Shown here piece after piece: positions 14,038-22,730 of a DNA stretch of 64,000 nt (position 1 is its first letter; each line of letters starts with the position of its first letter). This stretch comes from an uncultured Eubacteriales bacterium (GTDB lineage Bacteria; Bacillota; Clostridia; Peptostreptococcales; Anaerovoracaceae). The position numbers and the translations under genes are program-made. The stretch is taken from NCBI GenBank assembly GCA_900320285.1, contig ONRQ01000007.1, positions 1-64,000 of the forward strand, in the 5' to 3' direction. The notes beneath the pieces are model-generated. The model saw only the letters and a list, made by a program, of their open reading frames with translations. It searched no databases and had not been told where the DNA came from.

Positions 14038-16074
14038 ATGAGAATCGCTTTTGCCGGTAACCCTAACAGCGGCAAGACAACAATGTACAATGCCCTGACG
14101 GGCAGAAATGAAAAGATCGGAAACTGGGGCGGAGTTACGGTCGGCAGTAAGGAATTCCAGCTCAAGAAGGAATTCGCAGGTGACAGGGAAGTCATCGCCG
14201 TTGACCTTCCGGGCGCATATTCAATGTCACCGTTCACACCGGAAGAGGGTATAACGAGTGAATATGTCCGCACAGCTAATCCTGATGCAATTGTAAATAT
14301 CGTAGACGCTACGAATCTTAGCAGATCACTCTTCTTTACAACACAGCTGCTCGAGCTCGGTATCCCTGTCGTTGTTGCACTCAACAAGACAGATATCAAC
14401 GAGAAGGAGGGCACAAAGATCGACGTGGCTAAGCTCTCTGAAAAGCTGAACTGCCCTGTGTTTGAGACAGTATCAACAGAGAATAAGGGGCTTTCAGAGA
14501 TGATAGCCAAGGCTATCTCGCTTGCCGGCACAACACAGGAAGCACCATATCTGCAGGCAGACATAGATCTGCACGATAAGAATGCGGTAGACGCTGAAGA
14601 CCGCAAGCGTTACAGCTTTGTAAACGGAATAGTTGCAGACGTAGAGACAAGAAAGACTATGTCTGCTGAGACGACTTCCGCAGACAAAGTAGACGGAATA
14701 CTCACTAACCCTATCGCGGGAATCCTGGTGTTCGCCGTAGTAATGTGGGGCGTGTTCTGGGTATCCCAGGCATGGCTCGGACCTCTGGTCGCTGACTGGC
14801 TGGTAGGATGGATCGAGACATTCCAGGGATGGGTAGCAGCTCAGCTCGAGAACAGCCCGGCTATATTATCAGCTCTGCTCGCTGACGGTATCGTTGGCGG
14901 TGTAGGAGCCGTAGTCGGATTCTTGCCTCTCGTAATGGTAATGTACTTCCTGATCGCTCTTCTGGAGGACTGCGGATACATGGCTCGTGTAAGTGCGGTC
15001 ATGGACCCTATCTTTAAGAGAGTAGGCCTTTCGGGCAAGTCTGTTATCCCTGTGGTAATCGGTACAGGATGCGGTATCCCGGCTATCATGGCATGCCGTA
15101 CGATCCGCGACGAAAGAGAGAGAAGAGCTACCTCAATGCTCACAACATTCATTCCTTGCGGAGCAAAGATACCGGTCATCGCACTTTTCGCGGGAGCTTT
15201 CTTCAATGGCGCAGGCTGGGTAAGCACGCTTTCGTACTTCCTCGGACTCGTACTGATCTTCCTCGGAGCTCTGCTTATCAAGGGAATCACAGGTTATAAA
15301 TACAGAAAGTCGTTCTTCATCATGGAGCTTCCAAAGTGGAAGGCACCGAGCCTTAAGTTCGCGTTCAAATCCATGATGGAAAGAGCAAAAGCATATATTA
15401 TCAAGGCAGCTACTATTATCCTCATCTGCAATACTGTAGTACAGATCATGCAGACATTCGACTGGCACTTCCAGGTTGTTGAAGAGGGTGCAGAGAACAC
15501 TTCGATCCTTGCATCGATCGCGTCGCCGTTCGCAATACTGCTCATTCCTCTGGGCTTCGGAGTATGGCAGCTTGCAGCAGCAGCAATCACAGGTTTCATC
15601 GCAAAGGAGAACGTCGTAGGTACTCTCGCAGTAGTATATGCACTGACATCGTTCATCGATACAGAAGAGCTTGCTATGACAGGCGGTGCAAACACAGTAG
15701 CAGCAACCATGGGACTTACATCTGTAACAGCACTTGCATATCTGTTCTTCAACCTGTACACACCTCCATGCTTCGCAGCTATCGGAGCTATGAACTCTGA
15801 GATGAAGAGCAGGGGATGGCTCTGGGGCGCAATCGGACTGCAGCTCGGAACCGGATATACGATCGCATTCCTGATCAACCAGTTCGGAACTCTCTTTACT
15901 GAGGGACACTTTGCAGCCGGATTCGTACCAGGACTGATCGCAGAAGTATGCATGGTCGCAGCAGTTGTTCTCATCGGTAAAAGAGTCAGAGCACACTTTG
16001 ATGAGCAGTATCAGCTCCACAAAGCTTCAAAGGCCGCTAAGGCAGCAGCATCTTATATTGAGGTTCTTAACTAA
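14038..16074 (+). CDS. feoB: Ferrous iron transporter FeoB
   Basis: 678 residues. The N-terminal GTPase domain has G1 GNPNSGKTT (7-15), the switch region GNWGGVTV, G3 DLPGAYS and G4 NKTD. A membrane domain follows with two Gate regions (SGKSVIPVVIGTGCGIPAIM and the later FIPCGAKIPVIALFAGAFF), each with the conserved Cys characteristic of Fe2+ permeases. It couples GTP hydrolysis to Fe2+ import. AAGGAGG at proper spacing fixes the start. It forms an operon with feoA and the small protein at 16145. Confidence 0.96.
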   Translation: MRIAFAGNPNSGKTTMYNALTGRNEKIGNWGGVTVGSKEFQLKKEFAGDREVIAVDLPGAYSMSPFTPEEGITSEYVRTANPDAIVNIVDATNLSRSLFFTTQLLELGIPVVVALNKTDINEKEGTKIDVAKLSEKLNCPVFETVSTENKGLSEMIAKAISLAGTTQEAPYLQADIDLHDKNAVDAEDRKRYSFVNGIVADVETRKTMSAETTSADKVDGILTNPIAGILVFAVVMWGVFWVSQAWLGPLVADWLVGWIETFQGWVAAQLENSPAILSALLADGIVGGVGAVVGFLPLVMVMYFLIALLEDCGYMARVSAVMDPIFKRVGLSGKSVIPVVIGTGCGIPAIMACRTIRDERERRATSMLTTFIPCGAKIPVIALFAGAFFNGAGWVSTLSYFLGLVLIFLGALLIKGITGYKYRKSFFIMELPKWKAPSLKFAFKSMMERAKAYIIKAATIILICNTVVQIMQTFDWHFQVVEEGAENTSILASIASPFAILLIPLGFGVWQLAAAAITGFIAKENVVGTLAVVYALTSFIDTEELAMTGGANTVAATMGLTSVTALAYLFFNLYTPPCFAAIGAMNSEMKSRGWLWGAIGLQLGTGYTIAFLINQFGTLFTEGHFAAGFVPGLIAEVCMVAAVVLIGKRVRAHFDEQYQLHKASKAAKAAASYIEVLN

Positions 16075-16080
16075 GCGCAG

Positions 16081-16106
16081 TGCGCGGCGAAATAATTCGC
16101 CGCGCA
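16081..16106 (+). other. Intercistronic hairpin after feoB
   Basis: A perfect 11-bp stem TGCGCGGCGAA / TTCGCCGCGCA with a 4-base loop, extended by outer GCG/CGC. There is no T-run, so it more likely stabilises the feoAB mRNA or dampens read-through than terminates. Confidence 0.6.
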
Positions 16107-16144
16107 TTACGCTGATTTGAAAAAGGTGAAAGGAGAGCAGCAAA

Positions 16145-16336
16145 ATGAATGCAGCTACGGTAATAGCGATAATAGTAATAGCGGCAATACTGTTTTTCGC
16201 CGTAAGATACATATATAAAGAAAAGAAAAAAGGTAAAACATGTATAGGTTGCCCGTACGCAGACTCATGTCCGAGGCACAGACAGAACGGAGCCGGCTGC
16301 GGAAACATGGAACAGCACGATATGAATATTCGTTAG
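16145..16336 (+). CDS. FeoB-associated Cys-rich membrane protein
   Basis: 63 residues: one N-terminal membrane helix (about 4-24), a KEKKKGK basic patch, then CIGCPYADSCPRHRQNGAGC with four cysteines. This matches the FeoB-associated Cys-rich family found after feoB in Firmicutes, which may handle incoming Fe2+ at the membrane. AAAGGAG lies before the ATG. It is the last gene of the feo unit. Confidence 0.88.
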   Translation: MNAATVIAIIVIAAILFFAVRYIYKEKKKGKTCIGCPYADSCPRHRQNGAGCGNMEQHDMNIR

Positions 16337-16338
16337 AA

Positions 16339-16366
16339 ACGATTGCAGAGACTGCAGTCGTTTTTA
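16339..16366 (+). terminator. Terminator of the feo operon
   Basis: ACGATTGCAG (16339-16348) pairs with CTGCAGTCGT (16352-16361), followed by TTTTA. Confidence 0.85.
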
Positions 16367-16415
16367 TAGTACAATACAGTGTAACAACAACATCTGAAGT
16401 AAACGGTAATAAGAA

Positions 16416-16982
16416 ATGATTTTAACGACGGACAGACTGGTTCTGCGACCATGGGAAGAATCGGATGCGGAGTCACTATACGAATATGCTAAAGATGACA
16501 GGGTAGGACCGATTGCCGGATGGCCTGTACATACAAGCGTCGAAAACAGCCGCGATATAATCAGAGATATTCTGTCGGCTCCCGGAACTTTTGCAGTATG
16601 TCTGAAAGAGGATGGAAAAGCGATCGGAAGTATCGGGCTTATGATGGGCGAGCACAGCAACATCGGTTTGCCTGACACTGAGGCGGAAATCGGTTATTGG
16701 ATAGGAGTTCCATTCTGGGGCCGGGGACTCATACCTGAAGCGGTCAGAGAGATAATCAGATATGCGTTTGAAGAGCTGCAGCTGGAAACGCTCTGGTGCG
16801 GCTATTTCGAAGGTAATGACAAGTCGAAACGTGTACAGGAAAAGTGTGGGTTCACTTATCAATATACGAATGAAGATGCTGAATGGGTCATGATGATGGA
16901 CAGACGCACAGAGCACATCTCAAGGCTTACCAGGGAAGAGTGGATTCACAGGAAAGAGGATTTATATGGACGAGAGATTTGA
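16416..16982 (+). CDS. GNAT-family N-acetyltransferase (RimJ/RimL type)
   Basis: 188 residues with the RimJ/RimL-like start ([20 protein letters not shown]), strand-rich core with [20 protein letters not shown] and the acetyl-CoA loop GRGLIPEAV, and the C-terminal [13 protein letters not shown] element. It would acetylate an amino group on a protein or small molecule. Its last 17 bases overlap the radical SAM gene, so translation of the two is coupled. Confidence 0.88.
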   Translation: MILTTDRLVLRPWEESDAESLYEYAKDDRVGPIAGWPVHTSVENSRDIIRDILSAPGTFAVCLKEDGKAIGSIGLMMGEHSNIGLPDTEAEIGYWIGVPFWGRGLIPEAVREIIRYAFEELQLETLWCGYFEGNDKSKRVQEKCGFTYQYTNEDAEWVMMMDRRTEHISRLTREEWIHRKEDLYGREI

Positions 16983-18057
16983 TTTACAGAAATACCTGAC
17001 TGAAGGGGTTGAGCAGGTAATAAAGGACGCGCTGAAAGCGACTCTTAAAGATCCGAGAGAGAGTGCTTTTCTGGTGAAATTCGCTGCTTCATGTGCTGTG
17101 GCGGACAAAAAAAGAGCGAAAAATGAAAAGGAAGGACTTCACGTGCCTTCATATCTTATCGCGAGCATAACCTCGAGCTGCAATCTGCACTGCGAATGGT
17201 GCTATTCGCGCGCAAATGATGCTACGACTGACTGTGTTCCTTCAATGCAGCTCACTGAAGAAGAGTGGACGAAGATCTTCAGGGAGGCGGAGGAACTTGG
17301 CGTGAGCTTCATACTGCTCGCCGGCGGCGAGCCCATGCTCAGATGGGACGTCATAGAGGCGGCAGGAAAAATGAAAAACATAATGTTCCCGGTCTTCACT
17401 AACGGAACGTTTATGACAGATAAACATCTGGATCTTCTTGAAAAGTGCCGCAATTTAGTACCTGTAATAAGCATAGAAGGCGAACGGGAAGAGACTGACA
17501 CCAGAAGAGGTACGGGCGTTTATGATACCGTCATGGAGAAAATGGATAAGCTCCATGAAATGGGTATTATATACGGCGTATCTGTTACTGTTACAAAAGA
17601 AAACCTGGAAAAAGTATATTCTGACGGTTTCCTTGACAATCTGAGATCACGCGGATGCAAGGCTGTATTCTATATAGAATTCACTCCGGTTTCGGATGAA
17701 GGGACTCATCTCGCGCCGGATGACGATGACCGTGAGTATATGGCCAGCAGAGTAGACGACCTGCGGATGAACAAGCAGGACATGATATACATTTCATTCC
17801 CGGGTGATGAGAAAAGCTCCGGCGGATGCCTTGCTGCGGGACGCGGGTTCTTCCACATCAACTCGCACGGCGGCGCCGAACCTTGCCCGTTCTCCCCATA
17901 TTCAGATATCAATGTAAAGGATACATCGCTTAAGGAAGCTCTCAGGTCCAAACTGTTCACGGCTCTAAGAAGCAGTGACATACTCGCAGATGACCACAAG
18001 GGCGGATGCGTTCTGAATGAGAAGAGGGATCAGGTGGAAGCGCTGCTGGGATTATAA
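16966..18057 (+). CDS. Radical SAM protein with SPASM-like C-terminus
   Basis: 363 residues. The radical SAM cluster motif is CNLHCEWC (Cys72, Cys76, Cys79), followed by the SAM-binding GGEPML and later strands of the half barrel. The C-terminal third has further cysteines ([15 protein letters not shown], then CPFSPYSD and GGCVLNEK), a reduced SPASM pattern that could bind an auxiliary cluster. Relatives modify peptides, heme precursors or are orphan; no substrate peptide is evident nearby. It overlaps the upstream GNAT gene by 17 bases, and a second GNAT starts 4 bases after its stop. Confidence 0.88.
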   Translation: MDERFDLQKYLTEGVEQVIKDALKATLKDPRESAFLVKFAASCAVADKKRAKNEKEGLHVPSYLIASITSSCNLHCEWCYSRANDATTDCVPSMQLTEEEWTKIFREAEELGVSFILLAGGEPMLRWDVIEAAGKMKNIMFPVFTNGTFMTDKHLDLLEKCRNLVPVISIEGEREETDTRRGTGVYDTVMEKMDKLHEMGIIYGVSVTVTKENLEKVYSDGFLDNLRSRGCKAVFYIEFTPVSDEGTHLAPDDDDREYMASRVDDLRMNKQDMIYISFPGDEKSSGGCLAAGRGFFHINSHGGAEPCPFSPYSDINVKDTSLKEALRSKLFTALRSSDILADDHKGGCVLNEKRDQVEALLGL

Positions 18058-18061
18058 ACTC

Positions 18062-18625
18062 ATGAAATACTATAAATCGTTAAAACTGAAAGATGGCAGA
18101 ACCTGCATACTGCGTAATTGTACAGCTGAGGACGGTGCGGTGGTGATAGAAGTCTTCAAACTGACACATGAGCAGACTGATCTGATGCTGACATACCCGG
18201 AAGAGATGACCTTTACTGTTGAGCAGGAGGCTAAGTTTCTGCAGGACAAAACAGACAGTTCTGATGAGATTGAGATACTGGCGGAGATAAATGGCAAGGT
18301 CATAGGGACTGCAGGCATAGGCCGCGTAGGAAGTCAGGAAAAGCTGAAACACCGTGCCGAATTCGGCATCGGTATTGATAAGGAGTACTGGGGTCTTGGT
18401 ATCGGGCACGCCCTGACGGAAGCATGCATAGAATGTGCTGAAACTGCCGGCTATGCTCAGCTGGAGCTGGGGGTGACTGCAGAGAATGAAAGGGCGCTCT
18501 CGCTTTATAAGAGCGAAGGGTTCATTGAATTCGGCAGAAATCCCAAGGGCCTCTGGTCCAGAAAAAGCGGATGGCAGGAGCTTGTACTGATGAGACGCGA
18601 ATTGTTCGGAGGGGATCAGGAATGA
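18062..18625 (+). CDS. GNAT-family N-acetyltransferase
   Basis: 187 residues from the ATG at 18062. The acetyl-CoA binding segment is GIGIDKEYWGLGIGHALTEA and the C-terminal ENERALSLYKSEGFIEFGR is the usual GNAT end. It resembles acyltransferases acting on small amines or protein N-termini; the substrate is unknown. The stop overlaps the next start (ATGA), giving tight coupling to the CooC-like ATPase. Confidence 0.87.
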   Translation: MKYYKSLKLKDGRTCILRNCTAEDGAVVIEVFKLTHEQTDLMLTYPEEMTFTVEQEAKFLQDKTDSSDEIEILAEINGKVIGTAGIGRVGSQEKLKHRAEFGIGIDKEYWGLGIGHALTEACIECAETAGYAQLELGVTAENERALSLYKSEGFIEFGRNPKGLWSRKSGWQELVLMRRELFGGDQE

Positions 18626-19386
18626 AAATAATACTATGCGGAAAAGGCGGCTGCGGAAAGAGCACGGTTGCAACACTTCTTGCGAGAGAATATCAAAAAG
18701 AGGGGAAGAACGTGCTCGTAATCGATTCCGATGAGTCGAATTATGGACTTCACAGGCAGCTGGGCTTCGACCTCCCCGAAGATTTTACGCACTATTTCGG
18801 CGGCAAAAAGGGCGCGTACCGGGTACTGGATGAAAAGGGCAGAGTCTTCGACAGCAGATGGCACTTCTCAGACATCCCTGAAAAATTCATGTCGGGAGAA
18901 GAAAACCTTCACCTGATGGCTATCGGCAAGATAGCAGAAGCTGAAGAAGGCTGTGCCTGCGGCATCGGTTTCACAGGAAAGATGTTTCTCGACAATCTGG
19001 AAGCGGATGAGGGAGATATAGTCATAACTGATACAGAAGCCGGAGTGGAACATTTCGGTCGTGGACTGGACAGATGCGCGGATGTGATACTGATGATCAT
19101 AGATCCATCATATGAATCTATACACCTGTCTGAAAAGATATATGACATGGGTAAGGCTCTGGAAAAGCCTGTCTTTTTCGTTATCAACAAGGCAGATGCT
19201 GAGCAGGCCGCAATGGTAAGAGAAACTATACGTGACAAGGATGCTGTAATCGCTGAAATACCGGCACAGACAGATATCATGATGGCGGGACTCAAAGGAG
19301 AGCCGCTTAGTTGTGACAGTCCCGGAATTAATGAAATTGTTGATAGGCTTGTGAATTTAAATAAAAACAAAGGCGTTCTTTGTTGA
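18622..19386 (+). CDS. CooC-like MinD-family ATPase (nickel or metallocluster maturation)
   Basis: 254 residues from 18622, preceded by GGAGGGG. The deviant Walker A is GKGGCGKSTVA near residue 7 and the Asp motif is VLVIDSDESN; ITDTEAG is the Walker B-like strand. EEGCACGIGFTGK carries the Cys-x-Cys typical of the CooC group, which inserts nickel into carbon monoxide dehydrogenase. No CODH gene is in the window, so the target may be elsewhere or different. It is the last of four overlapping or near-overlapping genes. Confidence 0.82.
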   Translation: MKIILCGKGGCGKSTVATLLAREYQKEGKNVLVIDSDESNYGLHRQLGFDLPEDFTHYFGGKKGAYRVLDEKGRVFDSRWHFSDIPEKFMSGEENLHLMAIGKIAEAEEGCACGIGFTGKMFLDNLEADEGDIVITDTEAGVEHFGRGLDRCADVILMIIDPSYESIHLSEKIYDMGKALEKPVFFVINKADAEQAAMVRETIRDKDAVIAEIPAQTDIMMAGLKGEPLSCDSPGINEIVDRLVNLNKNKGVLC

Positions 19387-19453
19387 TATTCACAAAGAAG
19401 CATAGTACCATAGCGCTATATTAAAAATTAAAGTTAACAATAATCAAGGTCAA

Positions 19454-19528
19454 ATGAAACAGAAAAACAACTTCGCAGCAGAATATTATTATTACTACTA
19501 CCTCGACAGGGTAGCTGTTTTGCTGTGA
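19454..19528 (+). CDS. Leader peptide with six consecutive Tyr codons
   Basis: A 24-residue frame, MKQKNNFAAEYYYYYYLDRV then AVLL. Codons 11-16 are TAT-TAT-TAT-TAC-TAC-TAC. It lies 107 bases upstream of the lyase gene and just before a terminator, the classic layout of an amino-acid-sensing leader. There is no strong ribosome site (AAGGT upstream), which is common in leaders. Confidence 0.75.
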   Translation: MKQKNNFAAEYYYYYYLDRVAVLL

Positions 19529-19600
19529 GTAGTATGATAATGTGATAAACGCACATGGTTAATGACGCTCCGCAGCAAACAGCTGCGGAGCTTTTGTTTT
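19513..19600 (+). promoter_or_regulatory. Transcription attenuator (terminator / antiterminator) before the lyase
   Basis: The terminator stem is GCTCCGCAGC (19567-19576) with GCTGCGGAGC (19582-19591), then TTTTGTTTT. AGCTGTTTTGCTG at 19513-19525, inside the leader just before its stop codon, is complementary to CAGCAAACAGCT (19573-19584) with one bulge. Pairing there would break the terminator. The Tyr codons TACTAC (19493-19501) can also pair with GTAGTA (19529-19534). These are mutually exclusive folds controlled by ribosome position. Confidence 0.75.
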
Positions 19601-19634
19601 GGGACTTTAGAAAACAGCAAGGAGGAATACTGTA

Positions 19635-21083
19635 ATGCCCGCAATTAAGTTTTATGATCACGAACCTATTCCGGTAGAGATGCACAAAGTAAAGATCGTT
19701 CAGCAGCTTCAACTGCTGCCGGCCGAACAGAGACTGGAGAAGATGAGAGAAGCCGGATTCAACACCTTCCAGCTTCACAACGGCGACATCTTCATGGACA
19801 TGCTTACCGACTCCGGTGTAAATGCGATGAGCGATCAGATGCTCGCCGGTATGATGACGCCTGATGATGCCTATGCAGGAAGCGAATCGTTCTTCCGCAT
19901 GAGGGACAAGCTTGAAGAAATATTCGGTATGAAATACTGCCTGCCTGCACATCAGGGAAGGGCATGCGAGAACATTCTCGCTACCAGATTCGTAAAGCCG
20001 GGAAGCTGCGTGATCATGAACTATCATTTCACGACAGCTAAAGCTCATATAACAAGACTGGGCGGACATGTTGAGGAGCTTGTAAAGGATGAAGGGCTGG
20101 TATCTCAGAGTGATCTTCCGTTCAAGGGCGATATCGACCTGGATAAACTGGAAGCATGCATTGAGAAGGAAGGCGCTGACAATGTAGCTTTCATGAGACT
20201 GGAGGCAGGAACGAATCTTATCGGCGGACAGCCGGTTTCGGTACAGAGCTTCAAGGATGCCTGCGCAATAGCAAGAAAGCACGGCATACTGTCTGTATTG
20301 GACGCATCTCTGCTGCAGGACAATCTGTACTTCATAAAAATACGTGATGAAGAGCGCAAGGATATGTCTGTGCGTGATATTACCAGGGAGATTGCCGACC
20401 AGTTCGACATGATCTACTTCTCGGCAAGAAAGTTTGGTTTTGCCCGTGGCGGAGCCATTCTTGTCAGGGATGAGGAGCTGTTCCACTCAATGGAAGATCT
20501 GGTCCCTATGTTCGAGGGCTTCCTCACTTACGGCGGTATGTCGGTACGCGAGATTGAAGCCATGACAGTAGGCTTCGATGAGTCGATGGACATGGACATT
20601 ATTTCACATGGCCCTCAGTTTATTAAATACTGTGTTGACAAGCTGGTGGAATACGGAGTACCGATGATTACTCCTGCAGGCGGTCTGGGAGCACACGTCG
20701 ATGCGACCCAATTCGTTTCTCATATCCCTCAGCAGGAATACCCTGCCGGAGCCCTTGTATGCGCATTCTACCTGTGCGGAGGAATTAGAGGAATGGAAAG
20801 AGGCACTCTCTCTGAAGAGAGGAATGCTGACGGAAGTGAGAGGTTTGCGTCAATGGAACTGGTAAGACTGGCGCTGCCAAGGCGCGTATTCACTCTGTCG
20901 CAGGTTGAATACGTGATAGACAGAGTAAAGTGGGTATATGATCACAGAGACCTGATAGGCGGACTCAGATTCGTGCACGAGCCGGCAACACTGAGATTCT
21001 TTACCGGAAAACTCGAGGCGACATCAGACTGGCCTGAAAAACTGGTTGCCGCATACAAAGCGGATTTCGGAGAAGATCAGTAG
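19635..21083 (+). CDS. Beta-eliminating lyase, tyrosine phenol-lyase / tryptophanase family
   Basis: 482 residues of PLP fold type I. Family landmarks are LTDSGVNAMSD, DAYAGSESFF (Tyr of the active site), HQGRACEN, NLIGGQPVS, the PLP lysine Lys266 in SARKFGFARGG, VRLALPRR (substrate carboxylate Arg) and LRFFTGKL. The pattern RGMERG and LRFFT is nearer to tyrosine phenol-lyase than to tryptophanase, and the Tyr-rich leader points the same way. Reaction: tyrosine to phenol, pyruvate and ammonia (or Trp to indole). Compared from memory with Citrobacter TPL, the PLP-contacting Arg in DATR is replaced (DASL), so activity should not be taken for granted. AAGGAGG precedes the ATG. Confidence 0.85.
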   Translation: MPAIKFYDHEPIPVEMHKVKIVQQLQLLPAEQRLEKMREAGFNTFQLHNGDIFMDMLTDSGVNAMSDQMLAGMMTPDDAYAGSESFFRMRDKLEEIFGMKYCLPAHQGRACENILATRFVKPGSCVIMNYHFTTAKAHITRLGGHVEELVKDEGLVSQSDLPFKGDIDLDKLEACIEKEGADNVAFMRLEAGTNLIGGQPVSVQSFKDACAIARKHGILSVLDASLLQDNLYFIKIRDEERKDMSVRDITREIADQFDMIYFSARKFGFARGGAILVRDEELFHSMEDLVPMFEGFLTYGGMSVREIEAMTVGFDESMDMDIISHGPQFIKYCVDKLVEYGVPMITPAGGLGAHVDATQFVSHIPQQEYPAGALVCAFYLCGGIRGMERGTLSEERNADGSERFASMELVRLALPRRVFTLSQVEYVIDRVKWVYDHRDLIGGLRFVHEPATLRFFTGKLEATSDWPEKLVAAYKADFGEDQ

Positions 21084-21116
21084 GCCTGCCAGTATCCGTA
21101 AATGTTAAGATCAAAT

Positions 21117-21142
21117 GGCTGTCGAAAGACAGCCTTTCTTTT
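21117..21142 (+). terminator. Terminator after the lyase
   Basis: GGCTGTC (21117-21123) and GACAGCC (21128-21134) with a GAAA loop, then TTTCTTTT. Confidence 0.85.
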
Positions 21143-21199
21143 GATAAAATAACTGTGTATTTGTTTGACGCAAAAGTTAACAAAGAAGGGTATATAAAA

Positions 21200-21649
21200 A
21201 TGACTGATTATGATCTGATGTGCAGACAGCTTGAGAGCCTGTCAGAGGGGGTTGCCTGGGATATGACAGTGCTGTCAAATGCCTCGGCGCTTATCTGGGA
21301 CACGCTTGATGATATCAACTGGGCGGGCTTTTATCTGATGAAAGACGGGAAGCTGCAGCTGGGGCCGTTCCAGGGGAAGCCTGCATGCACGGTCATCGAA
21401 GTCGGGAAGGGCGTATGCGGCACGGCAATAGCTGAAGATAAAACCCAGCTCGTGAAAAACGTCCACGAGTTTCCGGGCCATATTGCCTGCGATTCTGCGA
21501 GCAATTCGGAGATAGTAGTGCCGGTACATGCCGGAGATACGCTCTATGGAGTGCTCGACATAGACAGTCCGAAGTTTGAAAGGTTTTCGGAAGAGGACAG
21601 AGAGGGACTCGAAGCATTCGTGCGTATACTGGAGTCCATATTAAAGTAA
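21200..21649 (+). CDS. msrC: GAF-domain free methionine-(R)-sulfoxide reductase
   Basis: 149 residues, a single GAF domain. The family signature GPFQGKPACTVIEVGKGVCG and HIACDSASNSEIVVP is present with cysteines 63, 73 and 97, the trio used to reduce free Met-R-sulfoxide with thioredoxin. The start at 21200 is chosen to match the usual fRMsr N-terminus; an upstream ATG at 21155 would add 15 atypical residues. It groups with msrA at 22215, giving a repair set for oxidised methionine. Confidence 0.88.
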   Translation: MTDYDLMCRQLESLSEGVAWDMTVLSNASALIWDTLDDINWAGFYLMKDGKLQLGPFQGKPACTVIEVGKGVCGTAIAEDKTQLVKNVHEFPGHIACDSASNSEIVVPVHAGDTLYGVLDIDSPKFERFSEEDREGLEAFVRILESILK

Positions 21650-21665
21650 AAAGGGAGGAATGAGG

Positions 21666-22202
21666 ATGTTTATAAGCGAAGTAATGACATCTGCGCCTCA
21701 GGATGAGCGCGGAGCACTTGAGACAAAGACATATCAGGAGCTGGAAAGGCTTAACATAAAATATGAGAGAGTCGATAATGACACAGTTGAAGCCATGGAG
21801 GAGTGCGTGGAGATTTCCAAAAAACTCGGAGCTGAGATACGCAAAACCATCGTGGTATGCAACAGACAGAAGACTCAGTTCTTCCTCGTTATTCTGCCTG
21901 CAAATAAGAGATTCGATTCTAAGCTGTTTGCGGCCATGATGCATACTGCAAGAGTATCATTTGCATCACCTGAGGACATGCAGAATGTCATAGGACTTAC
22001 ACCGGGAGAAGCTTCTGTAATGGGCATACTCAATGATCCTGAGGGCAAGGTGAAGGTCGTGATCGACAAGTCAGTGGCAGACGCGGAATGGTTTGCCTGC
22101 AATCCGGGAGCAAATACCTCGCATCTGAGATTCAAGACAAAGCAGCTAATAAATAACTTCCTCCCGGCCGAAAAGCACAAACCTGAGATAATAATGCTCT
22201 AA
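21666..22202 (+). CDS. YbaK/ProX-domain aminoacyl-tRNA deacylase
   Basis: About 178 residues with the YbaK/prolyl-tRNA editing fold: VEISKKLGAEIRKTIVVCNR, a conserved Lys in the binding strand, the GLTPGEASVMGI loop and ANTSHLRFKTKQL near the end. Members clear mischarged tRNAs such as Ala- or Cys-tRNA(Pro). GGGAGGA favours the ATG at 21666 over the one at 21660. It is close-packed between fRMsr and msrA. Confidence 0.85.
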   Translation: MFISEVMTSAPQDERGALETKTYQELERLNIKYERVDNDTVEAMEECVEISKKLGAEIRKTIVVCNRQKTQFFLVILPANKRFDSKLFAAMMHTARVSFASPEDMQNVIGLTPGEASVMGILNDPEGKVKVVIDKSVADAEWFACNPGANTSHLRFKTKQLINNFLPAEKHKPEIIML

Positions 22203-22214
22203 GGAGAAAGGCTC

Positions 22215-22706
22215 ATGAAGACCATTTATTTCGCGGGGGGATGCTTTTGGGGAACGCAGAAATACTTCGATCAGTTTGATGGAGTGACAAGGACTGAGGT
22301 TGGATATGCAAACGGTCCGGATGACGCGCCTTCATATGAGGACGTCTGCGCGAGCAGCGGGCATGCTGAGACAGTGCTTGTGGAGTTCGATGAAAGCGTG
22401 ATCAGCCTCGAAAAGCTGATTTACTATTACTTCCTGGTAATCGATCCTACCTCGGTCAACAGGCAGGGTCACGATGTGGGCATACAGTACCGAACCGGCA
22501 TTTATTACAATGATCCTGACATGCTGGGGGCTATCCGGAAAGCATACGATGAAGAGGAGGCTCTGATCGGACAGTCTCTCGCGGTGGAGGTGAAACCTCT
22601 TGCGAATTTCTTCACTGCAGAGGAGTATCACCAGAAATACCTGGATAAAAATCCTGCCGGCTACTGTCACATACCGTCTGAGTTTTTCACTATTGCCGGA
22701 AAATAG
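22215..22706 (+). CDS. msrA: Peptide methionine (S)-S-oxide reductase MsrA
   Basis: 163 residues with the catalytic GGCFWGTQ (Cys10), then EVGYANG and the long conserved segment YTGI-like YRTGIYYNDPD. It reduces Met-S-sulfoxide in proteins. The N-terminal Cys rather than a signal peptide places it in the cytosol. There is no MsrB domain; only the free-Met enzyme upstream complements it. AAGGAG sits before the ATG. Confidence 0.95.
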   Translation: MKTIYFAGGCFWGTQKYFDQFDGVTRTEVGYANGPDDAPSYEDVCASSGHAETVLVEFDESVISLEKLIYYYFLVIDPTSVNRQGHDVGIQYRTGIYYNDPDMLGAIRKAYDEEEALIGQSLAVEVKPLANFFTAEEYHQKYLDKNPAGYCHIPSEFFTIAGK

Positions 22707-22730
22707 CCGGGCAGGACAGTTATAAGGGGT

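Noticed and set aside
15133..16020. Long open frame antisense to feoB (295 codons)
   Set aside because: It is very Cys/Ser-rich with no family motif and lies wholly inside a certain gene; it reflects codon bias.
19434..20486. Long antisense open frame across the lyase start (350 codons)
   Set aside because: No recognisable motif or ribosome site, and it would cover the leader and attenuator, which have clear structure on the plus strand.
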